Of a stretch of DNA of 5,995 nt, positions 1 through 5,995 are shown piece by piece (positions within the stretch are counted from its first letter, which is position 1; each line of letters starts with the position of its first letter). This DNA is from Oscillospiraceae bacterium (lineage in GTDB: Bacteria > Bacillota > Clostridia > Oscillospirales > Ruminococcaceae): contig JAFXOO010000275.1 in NCBI GenBank assembly GCA_017528675.1, positions 1 through 5,995 on the forward strand, written 5' to 3'. Under the pieces are notes generated by a model. It was given only the letters and a program-made list of their open reading frames with translations, was not told the DNA's origin and searched no databases. The translations under genes and the position numbers were made by a program.

Positions 1-2792
1 ACGGCACCTATACGCTGAAAGCCTATGCCAAATCGAGCGGCTCCATCAACCAGAGCTACGTCTATGTCAAGGGCTACGGCGGCAGCGACAAGCAGGCGAC
101 CATCAAGGATGCCGGCAGCAACTGGAAGGAGATTACGATCAAGGACATTCAGGTCACGAACGGCAAATGCGAGGTCGGTTTCTATACCGATGCAAAAGCC
201 AATGCCTGGGTGAAGGTGGATGACTTCACGCTCATCGGCAAGTCCTCGGGTGCAAGTACACCGCTCCCGACCGAAGCGCCCACTGAGCCGCCGACAGAGG
301 CCGCACCTCTGAACGGTACGCTCATCCGGGACGTGCAGATCGCTGACAGCGGCAATGCAGCTGACTGGAGCATCCAGAACGGCCTGAAATCCGGCGTCAA
401 GGTCTTTGGCGACCGGGATTTCACCCTTGCCAGCGTGCCGGAGAGCGTACAGGGCGCTGAATGGCTCCGGACGGCATGCGATTCCAAGAAGTATGGCGGC
501 GACCAGGCAAGCTTTACCGTCAGCGAGGATGCGACCGTGCTGGTCGGCGTGGATACCCGGCTCGAAGCGGCGCTCCCGGCATGGCTCTCCGGCTGGACGA
601 AGACAGCCGATGCACTCACGGATAACGGCACGAATCCGCAGGTAACGTATCAGCTCTACCGGAAGGATGCCAAGGCGGGTGAGCGGGTGACCATCGGCGT
701 GAACGGCGTTGCCAACAGCGTGAATTATCTTGTGGCTGTCAAGCCCTATGAGGAAGCATCCGAGACACCGCAGGAAGGCCTGCTCCGGGGCGATATGAAC
801 CGTGACGGATGCGTGGATATTTTTGATCTCGGACTGCTCAAGCGTGGGCTGATGGACGGCATGGATGCGCAGACGTCTGCCATCGCCGATGTCAACAATG
901 ACGGCAAGGCGGATGCGAAGGATGCCGAGCATCTGACCAGCTACATCCACGGCAAGGCAAAGATCACTCCGGCATATGTGAACGTCTCTGTCACACCCGC
1001 AGAGCCGGCAACAGAACCGGCAGCAGATCCCGGAGAGCAGGCCATCCAGCCGCTCTCCGGCTCACGCCAGATGGAATACCTCAGCCGTGGCGTTTCGGCG
1101 GTCAGTAACGGCAGATCTGTCTTTGTGAGCTGGCGTTCCCTTGCCTCCGATGCAGCAGATGCGGCGTTCAATGTCTACCGCACAACGGAGGGCAAGACTG
1201 TCAGACTAAACGATGCCCCCCTCACCGGGGGCACCAATTTTACGGATAGCAAGGCGGATCTTAGCAAGAACAATACCTATTCCGTCAAGCTCGTGCAGAA
1301 CGGCAAAGAGACCGACTGTGACGGTGCAGATACGCTCCCGGCAGGTTCTTTGCAGAATGTCCGCATCGTCAATATCAAGCCCGGCAGCAAGATCCATTTT
1401 GTCTGGGTGGGCGACTTTGACGGCGACGGGAATTATGACTATCTCGTTGACCGCAATACGGACGACCACCAGAAGCTCGAAGCCTACAAGCATGACGGCA
1501 CGTACATGTATACCATAGACCTCGGCTACAATTCCGAGAATAAAAACAACATCAGCCCCGGCGCATCCGCTGTGGATGTCGGCATGTGGGACGGCGTGAC
1601 CGTCTACGACATGGACTGCGACAGCTATGCAGATATCTGCCTGCGGATCGCTGACGGCGTGACCTTCGGCGACGGTAAACAGTACACGAATGCCGACAAG
1701 CAGGCGCAGGAGATCGCCGTGATTGACGGCAGAACGGGCTCTCTGAAAGCGTCCGCACCCGTTCCTCAGGACTATGTGAAAATCGGCCCGATGGCGTGCA
1801 TGATGGAGATCGGCTATCTGGACGGTGTGCATCCGTCCGTGGTATGCTGGATGAAGAACCGTAATTCCGATAAGACCTTCAACTCCGTGACCGCGGCTTA
1901 CGGCTTCGAGAACGGCAAGTTCATCAAGCGCTGGCAGTACAACAACAATATCCTCTTCACGGAGCGCACGGAATACAAAAACGGCTATGCCGAGGCGCAC
2001 CAGATCCGCGTTGCGGATGTGGATTATGACGGAAAGGATGAAGTCCTGCACATGGGCTATGCCTTAAACGGCGACGGCTCCCTGCGGTATCATATTGACG
2101 AGATCGTTCACGGCGACCGCTGGTTTGTCGGCTCGTTTGACAACGCCAATAACGGCAGGGAAATGATGGGCTACGGCATCCAGCAGAATAATCAGTACGG
2201 TCTGCTGGAATACTTCTACAACGCCTCCACCGGCAAGATGATCTGGACGAATTATGCCAAGGAAGGCACAGCCGATGTCGGCCGCGGTAATATTGGGGAC
2301 ATTGATCCCCGCTACGACGGCTTTGAATGCTGGTCGTTCCAGGGGCTGTACAATCACAACGGCAAGCGCATCGGCGACAATTCCTTGTACCCGTGCATCC
2401 GGCTCTGGTGGGACGGCGACCTCCTGGCAGAGTCCTACAATGACACGAAGTTCGAGAAATACAACTATGAATCCGGAACGGTCAGCCGTCTGCTCTCCCC
2501 GTGGAAGATCACGGATACGACCGGCAGCGACCGCGGTGCACCGATGTTCTACGGCGACATCACCGGCGACTGGCGCGAGGAGGTCATCATGACAAGCTCC
2601 GATTATTCCAAACTCGTGATCCTCGGCACGACCGATCCGACCGACACACGGCTCTATTGCCTTGCACAGAATCCATGCTACCGCAACTGCATGACCGCCA
2701 AGGGCTATTACCAGTCGCACATGCTGGATTACTACCTCGGCACCGGGATGCAGATGCCGGGAACGCCGGATATCCGGATCATCCAGAAATAG
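1..2792 (+). CDS. Dockerin-containing PL11 rhamnogalacturonan lyase, multimodular, 5' end missing
   Basis: The frame is open from base 3 to a TAG at 2790-2792, giving 929 residues with no start in the window. The GTG at 210 lies inside a beta-strand motif (WVKVDDF) and is not a real start. Modules, numbered from base 3: residues 1-80, C-terminal part of a galactose-binding-like beta-sandwich; 85-102, Thr/Pro/Glu linker; 105-249, an accessory module of a kind I associate with polysaccharide lyases; 260-319, a dockerin with two calcium loops (DMNRDGCVDIFD and DVNNDGKADAKD); 324-352, linker; 353-929, PL11. PL11 is supported by its opening (RQMEYLSRGV, then VFVSWR), DxDxDG-like calcium loops in the propeller (471-479, 536-544, 672-680), and the DWREEVIM and YYQSHMLDYYLGTGM signatures near the end. 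Its roughly 577 residues match a full-length PL11 domain. Family knowledge says such enzymes cleave the rhamnogalacturonan I backbone by beta-elimination outside the cell. The dockerin would attach it to a scaffoldin. PL11 is confident; the first two modules are less so. Confidence 0.93.
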   Translation, partial: GTYTLKAYAKSSGSINQSYVYVKGYGGSDKQATIKDAGSNWKEITIKDIQVTNGKCEVGFYTDAKANAWVKVDDFTLIGKSSGASTPLPTEAPTEPPTEAAPLNGTLIRDVQIADSGNAADWSIQNGLKSGVKVFGDRDFTLASVPESVQGAEWLRTACDSKKYGGDQASFTVSEDATVLVGVDTRLEAALPAWLSGWTKTADALTDNGTNPQVTYQLYRKDAKAGERVTIGVNGVANSVNYLVAVKPYEEASETPQEGLLRGDMNRDGCVDIFDLGLLKRGLMDGMDAQTSAIADVNNDGKADAKDAEHLTSYIHGKAKITPAYVNVSVTPAEPATEPAADPGEQAIQPLSGSRQMEYLSRGVSAVSNGRSVFVSWRSLASDAADAAFNVYRTTEGKTVRLNDAPLTGGTNFTDSKADLSKNNTYSVKLVQNGKETDCDGADTLPAGSLQNVRIVNIKPGSKIHFVWVGDFDGDGNYDYLVDRNTDDHQKLEAYKHDGTYMYTIDLGYNSENKNNISPGASAVDVGMWDGVTVYDMDCDSYADICLRIADGVTFGDGKQYTNADKQAQEIAVIDGRTGSLKASAPVPQDYVKIGPMACMMEIGYLDGVHPSVVCWMKNRNSDKTFNSVTAAYGFENGKFIKRWQYNNNILFTERTEYKNGYAEAHQIRVADVDYDGKDEVLHMGYALNGDGSLRYHIDEIVHGDRWFVGSFDNANNGREMMGYGIQQNNQYGLLEYFYNASTGKMIWTNYAKEGTADVGRGNIGDIDPRYDGFECWSFQGLYNHNGKRIGDNSLYPCIRLWWDGDLLAESYNDTKFEKYNYESGTVSRLLSPWKITDTTGSDRGAPMFYGDITGDWREEVIMTSSDYSKLVILGTTDPTDTRLYCLAQNPCYRNCMTAKGYYQSHMLDYYLGTGMQMPGTPDIRIIQK

Positions 2793-2811
2793 CCTTCTTC
2801 ATATCCCCCTT

Positions 2812-2846
2812 GCCTCCCGGATCCAGTTCGGGAGGCCTATTTTTAT
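2812..2846 (+). terminator. Rho-independent terminator of the PL11 gene
   Basis: GCCTCCCG (2812-2819) pairs perfectly with CGGGAGGC (2829-2836). A G-T wobble and an A-T pair can extend the stem inward to a five-base loop. A T-rich tail (CTATTTTTAT) follows directly. It starts 20 bases after the PL11 stop codon. The flank on the other side is not T-rich on the minus strand, so it should act mainly on plus-strand transcription. Confidence 0.85.
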
Positions 2847-2890
2847 CCCATCAGCTATTTCAGGTCATCATTGTGTTCCGAAGCAGCACA

Positions 2891-2929
2891 AACCCCTGCC
2901 ACAGCAGTGCGGCTGCCGTGACAGGGGTT
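2891..2929 (-). terminator. Long hairpin, likely terminator of the GH43 gene
   Basis: The arms 2891-2907 and 2913-2929 form a 17-bp stem around a five-base loop, with only two G-T wobbles. On the minus strand it begins 9 bases past the TAA stop of the GH43 gene. The tail on that strand is only weakly T-rich (TTTGTGCTGCTT), so efficiency is uncertain. The tail on the plus strand is also poor, so the stem might instead protect mRNA ends or block read-through from both sides. Confidence 0.65.
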
Positions 2930-2938
2930 CTCGGGGTC

Positions 2939-5524
2939 TTATTTGCTGAGAAGCACACGCTTCATCAGTGCCAGATCAAAAATGTCGAGTACATCGTCCT
3001 CATTCATGTCGCCCTGTGCGTAATCGTTCAGCGTGCCGATGCCAAGCAGGTATTTCTGCATCATCACAATATCGGACACGTTCACAGTGCCGTTGGCATC
3101 CACATCACCCTTGATCCTGACTGGCACGGTCTCCGCCGGCAGAGGTTCTGTTGGCAGTTCCGTCGGTTCGGGCGTTTTTTCTGCAACTGGTTCAAACACA
3201 TAGGTGGATTCGTTGTTGTCCTCCGTGACAAGCGTATAGCTGCCGTCTGCGTTGCATTTGATGGTGTAAGCGCCGGATTTGCCATCCTCCTCGGTGAGAA
3301 GATACTTGCCGTCCTCCTGCCGCATGACAGTGCGGTTTCCGATCACCGTCCCGTCAGAAGTCTGCCGCAGGCTATACAGTCCGTCATTCAGCTTCGGATG
3401 CACAGGCGTGATCGAAAAGAGCTGGCAGTCAAATGCATTGTAGGGATACTGTGCGATATTGGCGCCGTTCTCGGTGGACCACTCAAAGACATCGAGCGAG
3501 CTCTTGGTGCCGGAGCACTTGGAGAGGATGCCGTAGTAGCCGTTATTGGCAGTGAGCTTGAACAGCTGATTGTCAGCGCCGGTGTAGGTCTGGAGCTCGA
3601 CATTGGTGCCGTCGTCGGCGGTATTCGATGCCACCGCAACGACCTTAGACTCATCGCCGACGGAAGCGATGCGGCAGTAGCCGCCATCCTCTGCGATGAT
3701 GCGGAACTGCTGTGCAAAGCAGCCGTTCTGATCCCACTGCTGGATGTTCGTACCGGCATCGGTCTTGCCCTCGGGTAGATCGAGCGACATGCTGCTGTTC
3801 TTGTTTACAATGTAATAGCTGACGCCGGAGAGCAGGTCGGTGCCGTCGATCTTCAGTGCTGCGCCGGGGGCATAGTTCTTGACAGCGTCCCAGTTATAGA
3901 CGAGATCATACTCCGGATTGGCGTAATCACCCGACCATGCACGCTCCTTGCCGTTGAACTGGTCATTCTTGGCACCCCAGACAGTCTTGTTGTTTGTACC
4001 GACTGCCGTGAAGCTCATGACCTTCTTGTTCTTCTCGTTCTTTCCGGCGTAGAAATAGCCCTTGTAGGTCTTGCCGTCGATCACGAGCGTAGCTTCTGCG
4101 GAGGAGGCTGCCTGCTTCCAGGTGCCCTTGGCATCGCCGGAGATCGAGCCGTCTGCATTCAGGTTGATCGTCTTGTAATGGATGATGACACCGTCCGTTG
4201 CATTGCCGTGATTGATATACTCATATTTGCCGACGATGTCGTTCTCATTGTAGCCGCCCTTGGACAGCTTGTCACCCGCATATTCAAACGGAGTTACGAC
4301 CGGCCAGCCGTCTGCATTGAAGTACATCTGATGCACACGCACCTCGTGTCCCTCGCCGCCGTCATCGAATCTGGCGTGATACAACAGATACCACTGGCCG
4401 TCATCATCCCGCAGCACGGAATTGTGACCGCACGCCATATAGGCTCTGTCAATGGTGGAGAATTTATAGTTGCCCATGACCTTAAGGCCGACAGTGTCCA
4501 GGTTGGTATTGGCGCTCAGAACTGCCTGATGGCCTGCCGGATCTGTGAAAGGACCGAGCGGCGACTTGGAACGGGTCACACGCATGTTATAGCCGCCTGT
4601 CGAAGTCAGACCGCCGTAGGTCGTCCACAGGTAATAGTAGCCGGTCTCCGGATTGTAGTCGATGAACGGACCCTCACCGGACTTGAAATAGCCGCCGGCG
4701 ATCTTAGTGCCAAAATAGCTGTCCACCATGCGGCCATCCGAAGTCGTGCCGGTCTTGGGATGGATGCAGCGGCCGGTCTTAGGATTAATCTCAAGCGTGA
4801 AGATACCGCCAGACCAGGAACCGTAGGTCATATACATCTTGCCGTCTGTACCGTAATAAATGGTCGGGTCGATGGCGTTCGGGAAGAGATTGTTGTTGAA
4901 GTCATGGTTGCTGAACCACTGGTTGTTATATGTGACCTCGCCCTTTTCAATCAGCTCATCGATGTTAGTGGTGGTGTATTTGCGGTTAACACGCTTGGTG
5001 TCGCTGGTCACGTAGCTGTCATTGTCATAGAAACCGGAATAGATCAGCGTATCGCCGAAGGTATACGGTCCCTGGATGTTCTTCGCCCATGCATAGCAGA
5101 TAACGGAGCGCTTGTAGGTCGAGCTGGTGCAGAAGTACATCACATACGCACCGGTGGTGCCGTCCTTGCACTGGAAATCGGGATTCCAGATCACGTCCGG
5201 TGCCCATACCGCAAAGCCGCCCTTGCAGTCCTCGAGATCCTCGCCGGCCCAGTTGAACGCCTTTTTGAGATTCTCGGAGAGATTGCCGAACTCGACGTTG
5301 TTGGTACGTGCATAGCCGTTGGTAAAGCGATCCCAGTTGATGAGATCATTCGACCGCGCTGCTTCGATGTGTGAACCGAAGACGTAGTAGGTCTTACCGT
5401 CCTTGACTACGGACGGGTCGTGGACGGATACCCTGCGCCCTCCGGCATTGACGTTCAGTGCATGCATGCCCGATATGGTCAGACCCAGTGCAAGGAGTAG
5501 CGCAGTCATTCTTCTTTTCTTCAT
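2939..5524 (-). CDS. Secreted GH43 arabinanase-like enzyme with ricin-type lectin domain and C-terminal dockerin
   Basis: This is a complete 861-residue protein. A signal peptide (KKRR, then a hydrophobic core) probably ends near residue 27 (NVNA/GG). Residues about 31-415 are a GH43 five-bladed propeller. The expected catalytic residues are present: Asp36 in HDPSVV (base), Asp219 in AIDPT (pKa modulator) and Glu284 in SGEGPF (acid). His367 in GHNSV matches the family's calcium-site histidine. Residues about 425-520 fit the GH43 C-terminal beta-barrel domain (IVGKYEYINHG). Residues about 556-708 form a ricin-type beta-trefoil with QxF motifs (QQF, QLF, QLF). Residues 712-780 are an unassigned module, then a Pro/Thr/Glu linker, then a dockerin at 803-861 with calcium loops DVDANGTVNVSD and DMNEDDVLDIFD. 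Family knowledge points to alpha-1,5-arabinan in pectin side chains; endo or exo action cannot be decided here. The start is supported by AAGGGGGT six bases upstream. It is transcribed alone, convergent with the PL11 gene and divergent from the next gene. Confidence 0.94.
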   Translation of the reverse strand: MKKRRMTALLLALGLTISGMHALNVNAGGRRVSVHDPSVVKDGKTYYVFGSHIEAARSNDLINWDRFTNGYARTNNVEFGNLSENLKKAFNWAGEDLEDCKGGFAVWAPDVIWNPDFQCKDGTTGAYVMYFCTSSTYKRSVICYAWAKNIQGPYTFGDTLIYSGFYDNDSYVTSDTKRVNRKYTTTNIDELIEKGEVTYNNQWFSNHDFNNNLFPNAIDPTIYYGTDGKMYMTYGSWSGGIFTLEINPKTGRCIHPKTGTTSDGRMVDSYFGTKIAGGYFKSGEGPFIDYNPETGYYYLWTTYGGLTSTGGYNMRVTRSKSPLGPFTDPAGHQAVLSANTNLDTVGLKVMGNYKFSTIDRAYMACGHNSVLRDDDGQWYLLYHARFDDGGEGHEVRVHQMYFNADGWPVVTPFEYAGDKLSKGGYNENDIVGKYEYINHGNATDGVIIHYKTINLNADGSISGDAKGTWKQAASSAEATLVIDGKTYKGYFYAGKNEKNKKVMSFTAVGTNNKTVWGAKNDQFNGKERAWSGDYANPEYDLVYNWDAVKNYAPGAALKIDGTDLLSGVSYYIVNKNSSMSLDLPEGKTDAGTNIQQWDQNGCFAQQFRIIAEDGGYCRIASVGDESKVVAVASNTADDGTNVELQTYTGADNQLFKLTANNGYYGILSKCSGTKSSLDVFEWSTENGANIAQYPYNAFDCQLFSITPVHPKLNDGLYSLRQTSDGTVIGNRTVMRQEDGKYLLTEEDGKSGAYTIKCNADGSYTLVTEDNNESTYVFEPVAEKTPEPTELPTEPLPAETVPVRIKGDVDANGTVNVSDIVMMQKYLLGIGTLNDYAQGDMNEDDVLDIFDLALMKRVLLSK

Positions 5525-5530
5525 TTAATA

Positions 5531-5538
5531 ACCCCCTT
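5531..5538 (-). promoter_or_regulatory. Ribosome binding site of the GH43 gene
   Basis: On the minus strand AAGGGGGT lies six bases before the ATG at 5524. It is a G-rich variant of the usual AGGAGG core. The same octamer at the same spacing precedes the divergent gene starting at 5824, which supports both start choices. Confidence 0.75.
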
Positions 5539-5578
5539 GTCAGGTTGATTGGTTTACCCTTTCTTCCGGGTTACTTCT

Positions 5579-5607
5579 ATTATACCGACTTGCTGTGGAT
5601 TTGTCTA
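5579..5607 (-). promoter_or_regulatory. Sigma-70/SigA-type promoter of the GH43 gene
   Basis: On the minus strand a TAGACA -35 box (bases 5602-5607, five of six matches to TTGACA) is followed, after 17 bases, by a perfect TATAAT -10 box (bases 5579-5584). Transcription would start near 5572, giving a leader of about 48 bases before the ATG at 5524. CCAATAT repeats lie just upstream, at roughly -50 and -80. Confidence 0.8.
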
Positions 5608-5617
5608 TTTCATATCC

Positions 5618-5660
5618 TATCCAATATCAACGGTTTTTTCATACACCCCAATATTGGATA
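5618..5660. repeat. CCAATAT repeat and palindrome in the divergent promoter region, possible operator
   Basis: TATCCAATAT (5618-5627) and ATATTGGATA (5651-5660) are perfect 10-bp inverted repeats separated by 23 bases. The right arm overlaps a perfect 10-bp palindrome, CCAATATTGG (5648-5657). CCAATAT therefore occurs twice on the plus strand (5621 and 5648, 27 bases apart) and once on the minus strand. The placement between two divergent promoters suggests binding sites for a shared regulator. That is inference; the region is AT-rich, so some symmetry may be chance. Confidence 0.45.
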
Positions 5661-5667
5661 TGCGGTA

Positions 5668-5696
5668 TTGATGCAAAGAAGTGCTGAATTTATTAT
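5668..5696 (+). promoter_or_regulatory. Candidate distal promoter of the downstream plus-strand gene
   Basis: TTGATG (5668-5673, four of six matches) and TATTAT (5691-5696, five of six) are 17 bases apart. Transcription would start near 5703 and leave a leader of about 120 bases. The CCAATATTGG palindrome sits just upstream of the -35 box, where an activator could bind. It competes with the TATAAT at 5783 as the promoter of this gene. Confidence 0.4.
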
Positions 5697-5782
5697 ACAA
5701 TTCTGCATACCAAAGACAATGACTGTCAAAACATATCCCGAACTGCTGACATCCGTGTATAGCAGAAATTCAAAAATGCGGC

Positions 5783-5788
5783 TATAAT
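5783..5788 (+). promoter_or_regulatory. Candidate proximal -10 box of the downstream plus-strand gene
   Basis: A perfect TATAAT lies about 36 bases before the start codon at 5824 and would start transcription near 5795. No recognisable -35 box is found at 16-18 bases upstream (TAGCAG at 5760 matches at only two positions), and there is no TGn extension. If used, it probably needs an activator. Confidence 0.45.
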
Positions 5789-5809
5789 AAAAGCAACAGA
5801 ATAAAAATC

Positions 5810-5817
5810 AAGGGGGT
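5810..5817 (+). promoter_or_regulatory. Ribosome binding site of the downstream secreted protein gene
   Basis: AAGGGGGT lies six bases before the ATG at 5824. It is identical in sequence and spacing to the site of the divergent GH43 gene, and fixes the start codon. Confidence 0.75.
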
Positions 5818-5823
5818 ATCCTT

Positions 5824-5995
5824 ATGAAGAAAAGAAACCGTATCGCAGCGTGGCTGGCGGCATTGGGCGTATGTACGTCGATGGCGGCAGCGCTGCCCGT
5901 GTATGGCGCCTACGGTGTCGGCGGCACGGAAAACAACATCGTCGAGTATCTCGACCGTGGCATCTATGCCATCCGCTCAGGCAACGGCATGTTCG
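5824..5995 (+). CDS. Secreted protein, probable second PL11 rhamnogalacturonan lyase, 3' end missing
   Basis: Only the first 57 residues are in the window and the frame runs off the right edge. Residues 1-28 form a clear signal peptide: KKRNR, a hydrophobic stretch AAWLAALGVCTSMAAAL, and a likely cleavage site near PVYG/A. Cys17 is not in a proper lipobox, so a lipoprotein is unlikely. The mature start contains VEYLDRGIYAIRSGNGMF, which aligns with the opening of PL11 lyases and with the MEYLSRGVSAVSNGRSVF of the enzyme at the left of this window. On this basis it is probably another PL11 enzyme, with the catalytic domain directly after the signal peptide instead of at the end of a long modular chain. 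Whether it has a dockerin cannot be seen. The start is fixed by AAGGGGGT six bases upstream. It is divergently transcribed from the GH43 gene and may share its regulation. Confidence 0.7.
   Translation, partial: MKKRNRIAAWLAALGVCTSMAAALPVYGAYGVGGTENNIVEYLDRGIYAIRSGNGMF

Noticed and set aside
210..212. GTG as the start of the PL11 gene
   Set aside because: The frame is open back to base 3 and codes for a continuous beta-sandwich (ending WVKVDDFTLIG). No ribosome site precedes the GTG, and it falls inside that motif.
1206..2720. Two long minus-strand frames (1206-2051 and 2064-2720)
   Set aside because: Both are antisense shadows of the PL11 domain, with repetitive valine/isoleucine/alanine-rich composition and no ribosome sites.
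2501..3778. Plus-strand frame of 425 codons spanning the convergent gene ends
   Set aside because: It runs through the PL11 terminator and the antisense of the dockerin and lectin domains, and has no recognisable domain.
4178..5374. Open frame of 398 codons on the plus strand
   Set aside because: It is antisense to the GH43 domain, whose catalytic motifs are intact, and has no family features. Long antisense frames are common opposite GC-rich genes.
5692..5729. Second minus-strand promoter (TTGACA at 5724-5729, TATAAT at 5692-5697)
   Set aside because: The boxes match well but are 26 bases apart, too far for a normal sigma-70 promoter, and a better promoter lies closer to the GH43 gene.
5743..5765. 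Hairpin CTGCT/AGCAG in the leader of the right-hand gene
   Set aside because: The stem is only 5 bp with a 13-base loop and no T tract, so it is too weak to call a riboswitch or attenuator.
5458..5787. Plus-strand frame of 109 codons across the divergent region
   Set aside because: It starts at a GTG opposite the GH43 signal peptide, lacks a ribosome site, and mostly translates AT-rich promoter DNA, giving a Phe/Ile/Tyr-rich product with no family features.

Overview
The window looks like a piece of a Ruminococcus-type (Oscillospiraceae, Clostridia) genome from a gut or rumen fibre degrader that makes a cellulosome. The evidence is two secreted or surface-type polysaccharide-degrading enzymes with dockerin modules, threonine/proline/glutamate-rich linkers (TEAPTEPPTE, TEPTELPTEP style), Gram-positive signal peptides and GC-rich coding DNA around an AT-rich intergenic region. 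R. champanellensis or R. flavefaciens are the kind of organism I have in mind, but the species cannot be fixed from this sequence.

Layout: (1) Bases 1-2792, plus strand: the 3' part of a large multimodular gene, open at the left edge, encoding a partial carbohydrate-binding-like beta-sandwich, a second accessory module, a central dockerin and a C-terminal family PL11 rhamnogalacturonan lyase. (2) Bases 2793-2938: a short convergent gap with one hairpin terminator for each flanking gene. (3) Bases 2939-5524, minus strand: a complete 861-residue secreted enzyme with signal peptide, GH43 arabinanase-like catalytic domain, GH43 C-terminal domain, ricin-type (CBM13-like) lectin domain, a short unassigned module and a C-terminal dockerin. 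(4) Bases 5525-5823: a divergent AT-rich promoter region with a good minus-strand promoter, two candidate plus-strand promoters and a repeated CCAATAT element that forms a perfect palindrome in one copy. (5) Bases 5824-5995, plus strand: the start of another secreted protein whose first mature residues look like the start of a second PL11 lyase.

Together the genes fit depolymerisation of the rhamnogalacturonan I part of pectin: PL11 lyases cut the rhamnose-galacturonic acid backbone and the GH43 enzyme removes arabinan side chains that shield it. The dockerins would place at least two of these enzymes on a cohesin-bearing scaffold. No RNA gene, mobile element, CRISPR array or phage gene is visible. 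I did not find a new kind of biological system. The points most worth a second look are the swapped order of the two dockerin repeats between the two enzymes, the divergent operator-like region, and the unknown upstream portion of the first gene.
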